Assembly: GCA_900756875.1 (NCBI GenBank)
Contig: CAAELW010000156.1
Location: 1 to 14,064, forward strand
Length of the DNA: 14,064 nt
Source of the DNA: Pasteurellaceae bacterium
Lineage (GTDB): Bacteria; Pseudomonadota; Gammaproteobacteria; Enterobacterales; Pasteurellaceae
Direction of reading: 5' to 3'
Below the pieces are notes generated by a model. The model was not told the origin of the DNA. It did not search any database and worked only from the letters and a program-made list of their open reading frames with translations. Below, piece after piece: positions 1 through 8,998 of the stretch; position 1 is the first letter of the stretch, and every line of letters starts with the position of its first letter. The position numbers and the translations under genes were made by a program.

Positions 1-816
1 GGTTAATTGATCCGCTTGGAATTGCAACAAAGCCGTTAAAATTCCGATTGCTGCACCACCGTAAGCAAGTAAATCCATCAGTGATACCGAGTTAAGCTGC
101 ATGGTAAGCACTTTCATGGTAATTTTGCGGAAATGTTCTGCTTCCTCATCCATTGCTTTCGCTTTATAAGCATCATCTTGATAGATTTTCAGCGTGATTA
201 AACCTTGTAGGTTATCTAAGAAACTGCTGCCCAACCCCACATAAATGGACCAATATTTTGCCAAGAGTTTTTTCGCGATTTTATTCACCGCAATAATCGA
301 CATAGGAATAAGCGGCACGCAAATCAGCAAAATCACGGCTGTTTTAAAGCTGAAAAAGATCAGAAAAGCGAAGAGTGTGAGCGGGGCAAGCAAGCTATAA
401 AAAAGCTGAGGTAAATAACGCCCAAAGTAAATTTCAAGCTGCTCTACACCTTCTGAAGCCACTTGGATAATATTTGACGTAGATTGTTGATTCACTTGGT
501 TAAGTGGCATTGAGGCTAATTTTCGATAGATGAGGCTACGCAGCTCATGTTTTACTTTCGTACTGGCAAAATAAGAAGCTTGCACCGATTTTTTACCCGC
601 AAAGGCACGCAACGCCAAAGCAGCAATTAAAACGATGCCCAAAATGACCGCACTTAGTAGACCCAATTCATTAAAATAAGCCGCCTGTAAAATATAAGAA
701 AATACGACGGCACTAATAATCCCACCAATTAACGCCACCCAGTTCCATAACACCGTGATGCCAATCCATTTTTTACTGTCGGCCACCGTGTTAATTAGGC
801 GTTTATCTATCATCAT
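1..816 (-). CDS. CydD-like ABC transporter, fused permease/ATPase (partial, N-terminal part)
   Basis: The frame is open from the ATG at 816 to the window edge, giving the first 272 residues. Only the transmembrane domain is present: hydrophobic segments lie near residues 18-46, 52-72, 136-155, 157-176 and 246-265. Between them is a soluble, charged intracellular loop (around 76-130) containing SEGVEQLEIYFGRYLP, which resembles the CydD/type IV exporter-fold family. The ATPase domain would lie outside the window, so Walker motifs cannot be checked. TAGGAGC gives a good ribosome site 8 bases before ATG 816; ATG 813 follows directly. The gene starts 70 bases after a TonB-dependent receptor on the same strand, so co-transcription is likely. 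By analogy with YbtP/YbtQ and IrtAB, an exporter-fold transporter beside a TonB receptor may take part in siderophore or heme handling. Cysteine/glutathione export (true CydD) is the alternative. Family call is firm; substrate is unknown. Confidence 0.85.
   Translation of the reverse strand, partial: MMIDKRLINTVADSKKWIGITVLWNWVALIGGIISAVVFSYILQAAYFNELGLLSAVILGIVLIAALALRAFAGKKSVQASYFASTKVKHELRSLIYRKLASMPLNQVNQQSTSNIIQVASEGVEQLEIYFGRYLPQLFYSLLAPLTLFAFLIFFSFKTAVILLICVPLIPMSIIAVNKIAKKLLAKYWSIYVGLGSSFLDNLQGLITLKIYQDDAYKAKAMDEEAEHFRKITMKVLTMQLNSVSLMDLLAYGGAAIGILTALLQFQADQLT
647..655 (-). repeat. DNA uptake signal inside the ABC transporter gene
   Basis: Exact ACCGCACTT; on the coding strand it encodes LSAV around residues 54-57, in a membrane segment. 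Confidence 0.8.
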
Positions 817-840
817 AATGATTGCTCCTAAAACAAAAAG

Positions 841-866
841 AAGTACGCACATTACTATGCGTACTT
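841..866 (-). terminator. Hairpin between receptor and ABC transporter genes, possible leaky terminator
   Basis: AAGTACGCA (841-849) and TGCGTACTT (858-866) form a perfect 9-bp stem with an 8-base loop. On the minus strand it starts 21 bases after the receptor stop and is followed by CTTTTTGTTTT, an interrupted T-run. This could terminate part of the receptor transcripts and lower expression of the downstream transporter gene, or stabilise the receptor mRNA 3' end. The transporter ribosome site follows just after the T-run. Confidence 0.6.
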
Positions 867-886
867 TGCTATAAACAATTTAATAA

Positions 887-3217
887 TTAAAAACGAATTT
901 CAATAGAGGCTGCAAAGTTGCGGCCAGGTGCATAGAAGCGTTCAAGACCTAATCCATTTCTATCAATATTATTTGTTGTACTGTGTGCATTAATACCGCG
1001 CAAAGCATCCCAAGTATGATATTTTTTATCAAAAAGGTTATATACCCCAGCTCTTAATGTAATATCTTCAGTCATTTTATAGAATCCAAATAAATCAACT
1101 AAATAAACAGATTTATTAAGATATTTATAGTTTTCAATAGATTGATATAACTCTTCTTTTGAACAATAATCACCTAACCAAGGATCGTTGGTCCATGATA
1201 AACAACGCGTTTTAATTTCAAATGTTTTCGCATCTTTTGCTTTTTTACCACCTAAATAGGTTAATCGACTAAAAATACCCCATTTACCATTTGGATCTTC
1301 ATAATCAAGCCCCAAAACAGCTTTTAGCGGTTGAATTGAAAGCATGCTGGTTGAATTAGATAATTTGCCTTTGCTATAACCTAATGCACCATATAGTTTT
1401 AACCCCTTAGGAGCTGGAAGAACAGTATCTAAATTAAGACTTCCTTTTACCTCTATACCACTTACCCGGGCATTATCGACATTAACCATTTGTTGCATTG
1501 GCGTTTGGTAAATCCGTCCATATTGAGTTTGTTCAATGATACTTTCTTGTTCAAACAAGAAATTCCGATAACGAGTTTGATATAGGTTAATATCAAGCAT
1601 ACCTTTTTCATTTTGTGCCTTAGCAAAAAGCGTATGGTTGATGCTTCGTTCTGACTTTAATCCTGGATTAGATTTCCATGTACCATAAGCATTAGTAAAG
1701 CTGAAATATAATTCAGTAGCAGTAGGAATCCGGTAACCAGTACTTAGTTGATAACCGAATTTCCACGTATCTGTCGGTTGTATTCCTAACCCAAGAAATC
1801 CACTCCAATTTGAGAAGCTACTTTGAGAAGGTTCACCTTCAGCTAAACAAGCCTTACTACAAGCCGCATTTAAAGCTTTAGGAGAAAGTTTAGCATAATC
1901 ATAACGAAGACCGAGATTTGCTGAGAGTGTTGGCTTCCAACCGCTTTCAAAACGAGGATTCCATGTAATTTGATCTTTTAAAGACGCGCCATATATTTTC
2001 GTTTTTACAGGTCTTTGAATGGTGTACCATTCATCTAATCCATACTCATTAGTGTCATGATTAATATTTTTAAACTCACGTTCACTTATATAAGTTTTAA
2101 AAGAGAAAATATGATCCCCTCCCCACTTAAACGGCATACTTTCTAATTCAGCAGAAACTCGTTTAAATTCAGTTTTCATGCGACGGTCAAAAACTTCACC
2201 TAATTTTTTCTCATTTGTTAGCCAATCGCGCAGTCCTTTATAGTTGACTGCTGCCAAATCTGTTTTTTGATAATCAAAATCCAATTTACCAAATGACAAG
2301 TAGTTAGACTCTGGCGTATAAAGGTAGTATGCATTGATATTGATACGTTTATTTTGGTCATCCGCTTCACGCCAAGCACTTCCGAAAGAAGTATAACTGC
2401 GTTCATCTACATATCGGCTACCTTTTTGACCATTAACACCGATACCAACCTTATGGTGAGGCATAATTTGATAACCAACCTTAGCTAGATAACTATGAAA
2501 ACGGGAGGTAGCAGGATCTGGATGTTGGCTTTTCGAGTAGTTAAACTCAGGGCCCTCTCCCTTACTTTTCATTTGATGACCTGTACGTTGTGAATACATA
2601 AAAATGGCATCCACTTTATCGCCAACATATCCAAAACCTAATGTTCTAACCCATTCACTATTCTTACTACCATATCCACCACGCAATAAAGCTCCAAATT
2701 TATTATTAGATTTAACGATATCTTGCGCATCTAAAGTATGGTAATTAACTCCTCCACCTAAAGCACCACTACCGGAATTAAAGGCATCTGATCCTCGAAC
2801 GATATCAATATCTCTAACCAACTCTGAATCAATACTCAAGCGCGAAGAGTTAAAATTCCCATAACGCGAATATAAGGTATTTTCTTCACTATCAGGTAAA
2901 TTTACCCCATCTACACTGATACCAACACGGTTTCCTTCTACACCACGGATAGAGAAACCTTTTAAAAATCGGCCATTATCACTAATACCAACATCAGTTG
3001 TATAGCGCACTAAATCTCGATTATCTCGAATGAGTTCTTTTTGAATAGCTGCAGCACTTTTATGTTCAACTGCTGATTGTGTTTGACGCTCAGCATTCAA
3101 TTCACCTTCAACGTTAATCGTTTCTAATTGTTCCTCAGCCAAGGAGGATTGGGAAATGGAAACCGCAGCAATAGGTAAAATTCCATAGGTTACTACCAAA
3201 AATTTATTCTTTTTCAT
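887..3217 (-). CDS. TonB-dependent outer-membrane receptor, hemoglobin/transferrin/lactoferrin receptor family
   Basis: This is a 776-residue outer-membrane receptor for energised uptake of an iron or heme source. The start at 3217 is preferred over the ATG 21 bases upstream because AAGGA lies 7 bases before it and the protein then begins with a clear signal peptide (MKKNKF, hydrophobic core, cleavage near SLA/EEQ at residue 27). A TonB-box-like ETINV follows at 32-36. The plug runs to about residue 160, with DIDIVRGSDAFNSGSGALGG typical of plug domains. The barrel ends in the terminal Phe usual for outer-membrane proteins. Degenerate forms of the heme-receptor FRAP and NPNL motifs are seen as YRIP (495-498) and NPGL (517-520), but no His lies between them. 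Two close Cys pairs (453/457 and 672/685) may form disulfides in extracellular loops. There is no tetranucleotide repeat like the CCAA tract of H. influenzae hgp genes. The ligand cannot be decided; the family call is strong. Confidence 0.9.
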   Translation of the reverse strand: MKKNKFLVVTYGILPIAAVSISQSSLAEEQLETINVEGELNAERQTQSAVEHKSAAAIQKELIRDNRDLVRYTTDVGISDNGRFLKGFSIRGVEGNRVGISVDGVNLPDSEENTLYSRYGNFNSSRLSIDSELVRDIDIVRGSDAFNSGSGALGGGVNYHTLDAQDIVKSNNKFGALLRGGYGSKNSEWVRTLGFGYVGDKVDAIFMYSQRTGHQMKSKGEGPEFNYSKSQHPDPATSRFHSYLAKVGYQIMPHHKVGIGVNGQKGSRYVDERSYTSFGSAWREADDQNKRININAYYLYTPESNYLSFGKLDFDYQKTDLAAVNYKGLRDWLTNEKKLGEVFDRRMKTEFKRVSAELESMPFKWGGDHIFSFKTYISEREFKNINHDTNEYGLDEWYTIQRPVKTKIYGASLKDQITWNPRFESGWKPTLSANLGLRYDYAKLSPKALNAACSKACLAEGEPSQSSFSNWSGFLGLGIQPTDTWKFGYQLSTGYRIPTATELYFSFTNAYGTWKSNPGLKSERSINHTLFAKAQNEKGMLDINLYQTRYRNFLFEQESIIEQTQYGRIYQTPMQQMVNVDNARVSGIEVKGSLNLDTVLPAPKGLKLYGALGYSKGKLSNSTSMLSIQPLKAVLGLDYEDPNGKWGIFSRLTYLGGKKAKDAKTFEIKTRCLSWTNDPWLGDYCSKEELYQSIENYKYLNKSVYLVDLFGFYKMTEDITLRAGVYNLFDKKYHTWDALRGINAHSTTNNIDRNGLGLERFYAPGRNFAASIEIRF

Positions 3218-3241
3218 ATTGTTATCCTTAAATAGCAAAAT

Positions 3242-3254
3242 TGGCAGAATTATA
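3242..3254 (-). promoter_or_regulatory. Predicted receptor promoter -10 and start
   Basis: A perfect TATAAT lies at 3249-3254 on the minus strand, which predicts a transcription start near 3242, about 25 bases before the receptor ATG. No good -35 hexamer is present at 16-18 bases (A/T-rich sequence only), which fits a promoter that needs an activator. Confidence 0.6.
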
Positions 3255-3280
3255 GAAAAGAATAAAATAAAAAAATAGAT

Positions 3281-3299
3281 GTAATTGAGAATTATTTTT
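3281..3299 (-). promoter_or_regulatory. Putative Fur box upstream of the TonB receptor
   Basis: GTAATTGAGAATTATTTTT matches 12 of 19 positions of the Fur consensus GATAATGATAATCATTATC (counted by eye). It spans roughly -39 to -57 relative to the predicted receptor start, where a bound repressor would hinder polymerase. The A/T richness raises the chance of an accidental match, but the position before an iron-type receptor gene supports it. Confidence 0.5.
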
Positions 3300-3304
3300 A
3301 TTTT

Positions 3305-3320
3305 TGTGATCTAACTCAAA
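3305..3320 (-). promoter_or_regulatory. Putative CRP site upstream of the TonB receptor
   Basis: TGTGA-TCTAAC-TCAAA fits the CRP pattern TGTGA-N6-TCACA at 9 of 10 fixed positions. Its centre lies at about -70.5 from the predicted receptor start, close to the class I activator position -71.5. It overlaps the A-tract (T-run on the minus strand) of the gyrB terminator, so terminator and activator site share DNA. Confidence 0.45.
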
Positions 3321-3354
3321 AAAAAATACCGCACTTGGTTTCCCTAAGTGCGGT
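3318..3354 (-). terminator. gyrB Rho-independent terminator made of two inverted uptake signals
   Basis: ACCGCACTT (3328-3336) and AAGTGCGGT (3346-3354) form a perfect 9-bp stem with a 9-base loop. On the minus strand the stem is followed by A and C-free sequence running into nine T (3318-3326). It lies 29 bases after the gyrB stop. Paired inverted uptake signals used as terminators are well known in Haemophilus. Confidence 0.9.
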
Positions 3355-3383
3355 CATTTTTAGTGATATTTTTGAATGTTAGA

Positions 3384-5819
<2,436 letters not shown>

Positions 5820-5838
5820 CTATTTTGTAATGAAAATT

Positions 5839-5875
5839 GTGCGGAATTATAGCAAAAAACTGACTATTTTGCGAA
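5839..5875 (-). promoter_or_regulatory. Predicted gyrB promoter
   Basis: On the minus strand a perfect TATAAT (5846-5851) lies 18 bases after TTCGCA (5870-5875, 4 of 6 matches to TTGACA). The predicted start near 5839 gives a leader of about 28 bases before the gyrB ATG. Confidence 0.65.
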
Positions 5876-5879
5876 ATAA

Positions 5880-5888
5880 AAGTGCGGT
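5880..5888 (+). repeat. Intergenic DNA uptake signal upstream of gyrB
   Basis: Exact AAGTGCGGT followed by CAAAATTTT, matching the A/T tract of the extended uptake signal. It lies just upstream of the predicted gyrB -35 element. Confidence 0.9.
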
Positions 5889-5945
5889 CAAAATTTTCGC
5901 TGTTAAAAAACTAATAAACAAGTACATAGCATATAAAACAAAAAA

Positions 5946-5967
5946 ACGAGTTTTTACCCAAACTCGT
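5946..5967 (-). terminator. Terminator of the lemA-DUF3137 unit, symmetric hairpin
   Basis: ACGAGTTT (5946-5953) and AAACTCGT (5960-5967) form a perfect 8-bp stem with a 6-base loop. On the minus strand it is followed by a T-run (A-run at 5940-5946 of the plus strand), 20 bases after the DUF3137 stop. On the plus strand CTTTTTT follows too, so it could work in both directions. Confidence 0.88.
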
Positions 5968-5987
5968 CTTTTTTATTGCATTAACAC

Positions 5988-6875
5988 TTATTTCCAAATA
6001 TGATTATTTAACCCGAGTTCTTTCACCATATCGGTAAAACCTTTAATACTCGAAATATAATCACGGATCGTATTGTCTTCCAGTAATGACTTTTCAAAGG
6101 ATGGTTCAAAACTATTCTTTCCCAAATTAACCGCAATAATCACTTCTCGATCACGAAGCACCATCGAAATAGGGCAATTAAATTTCTCTTTCAATCCACA
6201 AAATCGTTCCATTAGCTTAGGTGATAAGGCATATCTGGCTAAGATTTGATCTTCCGTAAACACATCAAAGTAACGATTAAAAGATGGATTATCCATTAAG
6301 GCAATCTCACCTTCTTTTCTTAAACCCGCTTCCTTTTTATCGCAAACATAAACCCAATGAGCCAGCTCTTTAGGAAAAGTAGCTTTAAATAAAATGCCTT
6401 GAAAATTCTGAGCGCCTAATGCCCTAACTGATTTCTCTTTCAATGACATGTTAAATGCTGAAAAATCACAGATTTCAACTTCAGTTTGGTTAAACTCACC
6501 AAAAATTAAATCCTCACTACGGAATGTCGCGGGACCAGTATCATAAACGTTGAGGAAATCAGCAATATTCAGTCCTCTATCAGCGCTAAAGCGGAAACCA
6601 AATTCCTGGACAATCGTATTAATCACTCGAGTTTTAAATTCTGCAATAAAGCGCTTATATTTAAAAAATAAATGACGAAAAGAATAAATGAGCACCCCAA
6701 GGATTAATGCTGTACTTAATAAATACCCATTCCCTATTGTTCCGATGAGGAAAAATAACCCAACGCATAGCATAATAATCCATTTATTGATGAGGGATTT
6801 TATGGCTAAACGTTCCTCATCTAATTTTTCCAATCCAAGAAAACGAATCCCTTCAATCTCTTTTGGTGTATTCAT
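5988..6875 (-). CDS. DUF3137 family membrane protein
   Basis: A 295-residue protein of unknown function, assigned to the DUF3137 family from the overall pattern and the conserved stretch around residues 190-225 (GEIALMDNPSFNRYFDVFTE, then DQILARYALSPKLMERF). Two transmembrane helices are predicted near residues 31-48 and 50-66, with a short N-terminal tail and a large soluble C-terminal domain of about 220 residues. The ATG at 6875 lies 11 bases after the lemA stop; no clear ribosome site is seen, so translational coupling to lemA is likely. DUF3137 genes are often found beside lemA, and this pair fits that pattern. It is followed by a strong terminator. No catalytic motif is recognisable; a role in the membrane together with LemA is inference only. 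Confidence 0.85.
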   Translation of the reverse strand: MNTPKEIEGIRFLGLEKLDEERLAIKSLINKWIIMLCVGLFFLIGTIGNGYLLSTALILGVLIYSFRHLFFKYKRFIAEFKTRVINTIVQEFGFRFSADRGLNIADFLNVYDTGPATFRSEDLIFGEFNQTEVEICDFSAFNMSLKEKSVRALGAQNFQGILFKATFPKELAHWVYVCDKKEAGLRKEGEIALMDNPSFNRYFDVFTEDQILARYALSPKLMERFCGLKEKFNCPISMVLRDREVIIAVNLGKNSFEPSFEKSLLEDNTIRDYISSIKGFTDMVKELGLNNHIWK

Positions 6876-6886
6876 GGTTTTTTCAC

Positions 6887-7444
6887 TTATTGTTTAAATA
6901 AATTACTCACATTAGGGACTTCAGCCTCATTCTGAGGAATATCGAAAAATGTTCCTTTCTGGAAATTAAACAAATTTGCGATTAAATTTGACGGGAACAT
7001 TTCCACCGCATTGTTATACTCTTCAACTGCTGAATTATAAGTACGTCTAGCTGCAGAGATTTGCTCTTCTACATCGCTAAGTGTGGTCTGAATTTGCAAA
7101 AGATTTTGATTGGCTTTGAGATCCGGATAATTTTCTAGACGAACCTGTAAATGACGTAATACCCCCGAAATCTCATTATTGAGTTGGAATTTCTCACTTG
7201 TAGAATGGGCTGATTTAGCACTTTCGCGTAACGTCACGATACGCTCAAGTAAGCTACGCTCATGCGACATATATTCCTTTGCAGTAGCAACAAGGTTTGG
7301 CAATAAATCATAACGACGCTTCAACTGAACATCCACACTGGCTTCAACACTACTCACCTGATTACGTTTTCTAATCAATTTGTTGTACATTGAAATAGTG
7401 AAAGCTAAACCGAGAAGTAAAATACCCACAACTATATTCATCAT
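6887..7444 (-). CDS. lemA: LemA family protein
   Basis: A 185-residue protein with one N-terminal hydrophobic helix (about residues 2-19) followed by an alpha-helical, probably coiled-coil domain. The LemA hallmark is clear: YNKLIRKRNQV, then VDVQLKRRYDLLPNLV (about 38-53), and AAR-TYNSAVEEYNNAVEMFPSN near 131-154. The family's molecular role is not established; members are anchored membrane proteins. Two ATG codons overlap as ATGATG; GGAG lies 6 bases before the first (7444) and 9 before the second (7441), so either could be used. It leads a two-gene unit with the DUF3137 gene and is divergent from the hydrogenase operon. The upstream FNR box suggests oxygen-responsive expression, which is inference. 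Confidence 0.93.
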   Translation of the reverse strand: MMNIVVGILLLGLAFTISMYNKLIRKRNQVSSVEASVDVQLKRRYDLLPNLVATAKEYMSHERSLLERIVTLRESAKSAHSTSEKFQLNNEISGVLRHLQVRLENYPDLKANQNLLQIQTTLSDVEEQISAARRTYNSAVEEYNNAVEMFPSNLIANLFNFQKGTFFDIPQNEAEVPNVSNLFKQ

Positions 7445-7466
7445 TGTTTCTCCATAGAAAAATTAC

Positions 7467-7479
7467 CCTACTCAGTATA
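7467..7479 (-). promoter_or_regulatory. Predicted lemA promoter -10 and start
   Basis: TATACT (5 of 6 to consensus) at 7474-7479 on the minus strand predicts a start near 7467, 23 bases before the lemA ATG. The -35 region is poor, which fits dependence on an activator at the FNR box upstream. Confidence 0.4.
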
Positions 7480-7521
7480 GGGAAAAGCGTAATAAAATCT
7501 ATTCACTTAGACAATATTTTG

Positions 7522-7535
7522 TTGATAAAAATCAA
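7522..7535. promoter_or_regulatory. FNR box facing lemA
   Basis: TTGATAAAAATCAA is a perfect match to TTGAT-N4-ATCAA. Its centre lies at -61.5 from the predicted lemA start, a standard class I activator position. It is about 281 bases from the predicted hyb start, so the closer lemA is the more likely target. Confidence 0.65.
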
Positions 7536-7583
7536 TAAAACCAAGAATTTAGTTTTGTCTAACTCCCCATTTAGATCACACAG

Positions 7584-7592
7584 AAGTGCGGT
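7584..7592 (+). repeat. Intergenic DNA uptake signal in the divergent region
   Basis: Exact AAGTGCGGT followed by CAATTTTCA, the usual extended form. Confidence 0.9.
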
Positions 7593-7689
7593 CAATTTTC
7601 ACTAAACTTTTTAGAGTCTAAATCTTTGCTTTACTATTGTGATTGAGTGTACAAAAAATGTGCTCCAAGTAGAAACAACACCAACAAAT

Positions 7690-7708
7690 AACAATCATTC
7701 TCAATAAT
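7690..7708. promoter_or_regulatory. Fur-like box upstream of the hyb operon
   Basis: The complement ATTATTGAGAATGATTGTT matches 12 of 19 positions of the Fur consensus GATAATGATAATCATTATC by eye, and it carries the core TGAGAATGATT. It lies about 100-120 bases upstream of the predicted hyb start, which is far for simple repression. Confidence 0.4.
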
Positions 7709-7761
7709 CAAGTAAAAACAATCACTTACCCTCTTATTTTGTAAGGAAAATAGGGGTATTT

Positions 7762-7775
7762 TTGATTACGATCAA
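7762..7775 (+). promoter_or_regulatory. FNR box of the hyb promoter
   Basis: TTGATTACGATCAA is a perfect FNR box. Its centre lies exactly at -41.5 from the start predicted by the -10 element at 7798-7803, the classic class II activator position that replaces a -35. This predicts strong induction of the hydrogenase operon without oxygen. Confidence 0.85.
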
Positions 7776-7797
7776 ATAAATTTCCCTCATCAAGGCA

Positions 7798-7810
7798 TAT
7801 CATAGGTAAA
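7798..7810 (+). promoter_or_regulatory. Predicted hyb operon -10 and start
   Basis: TATCAT (5 of 6 to TATAAT) at 7798-7803 puts the start near 7810, giving a leader of about 38 bases to hybO. No separate -35 is needed with the FNR box at -41.5. Confidence 0.65.
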
Positions 7811-7847
7811 TTAACCATACAAATAACGTGCCAATTGGAGTGATTAT

Positions 7848-8996
7848 ATGCAACGAAGTGATGGATTATTTTCTGCTTTAGCAGAAGTTTCCCGTCGGGA
7901 TTTTATGAAATTATGTACCGCACTTGCGGCGACTATGGGGTTAAGTTCAAAAGCGGGGGCAGAAATGACCGCTGCTTTAACCGAACCTAAACGTCCACCA
8001 GTATTATGGATTGGTGCGCAAGAATGTACGGGTTGTACTGAATCCTTGCTACGTGCAACCCACCCAACAGTAGAAAACTTGGTATTGGAAATGATTTCCT
8101 TAGAATACCACGAAACGCTTTCTGCAGCCTTTGGGGAACAAGCTGAAGATAATAAACACAATGCAATTAAACAATATTATGGAAAATATGTTTTAGTCGT
8201 AGATGGATCTATTCCGGTTAAAGACGGCGGCGTCTATTGTATGGTAGCAGGTAAACCGATTGTAGAACACATCCAAGAAGCCGCTAAAGGTGCTGCAGCG
8301 ATTATTGCGATCGGTTCTTGTGCAGCATGGGGCGGCGTACCTTCTAGCGGTGGCAACCCAACTGGAGCAAGCAGCCTGTCTGAAGTATTACCAAAAGGCA
8401 CACCGGTGATTAATATTCCTGGCTGTCCACCAAATCCACACAACTTCCTTGCAACTGTCGCTTATATTCTTACTTATAAGAAACTACCAGCAATGGATAA
8501 ATTAAATCGTCCATTATTCGCTTACGATCGCTTAATTCATGAAAACTGCTATCGTCGCCCTCACTTTGATGCAGGTCGCTTCGCGAAAGAATACGGCGAT
8601 TATGGTCACCGAAATGGTTGGTGTTTGTATCATCTCGGCTGTAAAGGACCAGAAACTTACGGTAACTGCTCTACTTTAGAATTCTGTGATGTCGGCGGTA
8701 ATAACTGGCCGGTTGGTATCGGGCACCCTTGCTATGGTTGTAACGAAAAAGGTGTGGGTTTTACCAAAGGTATTTTCCAATTAGCGGGCGTAGAAAACCC
8801 AACACCACGCGTTGAAAAACCAGATGTCAACAACACCGAAGGTTCAGGTGCAACTATGACCGCTATTGGTTTATTAGGTGGTGCCGCTGCAATCCTAGCC
8901 GGTGTGAGTGTTGTGACCTTACGCGAATTAAGCGCTCAACATAAAGCCCGTTCTGAAGCTAAAGCCGCAGAGAAAGAACAACATACAGGTAAATAA
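7848..8996 (+). CDS. hybO: Hydrogenase-2 small subunit (Fe-S, Tat-exported)
   Basis: This is the 382-residue electron-transfer subunit of a membrane-bound [NiFe] uptake hydrogenase. It pairs with HybC and carries electrons away from the H2 site. The twin-arginine signal SRRDFMKL (15-22) marks Tat export of the folded heterodimer. Proximal cluster ligands are CTGC (Cys60, Cys63), Cys158 in IGSCAAWGG and Cys193 in PGCPPNP. Distal ligands are His231, Cys234, Cys259 and Cys265. The medial 3Fe-4S ligands are Cys274, Cys295 and Cys298. An extra Cys280 is present. These are the standard ligands, so a six-Cys oxygen-tolerant proximal cluster is not indicated. A membrane anchor helix spans about 336-357, followed by a charged cytoplasmic tail. 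GGAG lies 7 bases before the ATG. First gene of the operon; hybA begins 2 bases after its stop. Confidence 0.98.
   Translation: MQRSDGLFSALAEVSRRDFMKLCTALAATMGLSSKAGAEMTAALTEPKRPPVLWIGAQECTGCTESLLRATHPTVENLVLEMISLEYHETLSAAFGEQAEDNKHNAIKQYYGKYVLVVDGSIPVKDGGVYCMVAGKPIVEHIQEAAKGAAAIIAIGSCAAWGGVPSSGGNPTGASSLSEVLPKGTPVINIPGCPPNPHNFLATVAYILTYKKLPAMDKLNRPLFAYDRLIHENCYRRPHFDAGRFAKEYGDYGHRNGWCLYHLGCKGPETYGNCSTLEFCDVGGNNWPVGIGHPCYGCNEKGVGFTKGIFQLAGVENPTPRVEKPDVNNTEGSGATMTAIGLLGGAAAILAGVSVVTLRELSAQHKARSEAKAAEKEQHTGK
7917..7925 (-). repeat. DNA uptake signal inside the hybO signal-peptide region
   Basis: Exact ACCGCACTT encoding part of CTALA within the hydrophobic stretch of the Tat signal. Confidence 0.8.
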
Positions 8997-8998
8997 TA

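Larger units (their letters stand above)
7445..7847. other. Divergent lemA/hyb intergenic regulatory region
   Basis: About 400 A/T-rich bases without a convincing gene on either strand. In order it holds the lemA leader and promoter, an FNR box facing lemA, an uptake signal, a Fur-like box, a single heptamer AGGGGTA at 7752-7758 (complement TACCCCT, fits the NarL/NarP pattern TACYYMT), a second FNR box and the hyb promoter. The stretch 7600-7685 shows nothing I can name beyond a weak CRP-like TGTGA at 7638-7642. Confidence 0.7.

Noticed and set aside
3218..3238. Upstream ATG for the TonB receptor (MLFKDNN before MKKNKF)
   Set aside because: It would begin before the AAGGA ribosome site and put seven polar residues ahead of a normal signal peptide.
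887..3238. Phase-variable repeat tract in the receptor gene as in H. influenzae hgp genes
   Set aside because: No CCAA or other short tandem repeat is present near the start or in the coding region.
7637..7652. TGTGATTGAGTGTACA as a CRP site in the divergent region
   Set aside because: Only the left half fits; the right half matches 3 of 5, and it is far from either predicted start.
7752..7758. NarP/NarL heptamer TACCCCT next to the hyb FNR box
   Set aside because: A single heptamer without the inverted partner is common by chance; mentioned only as a possibility.
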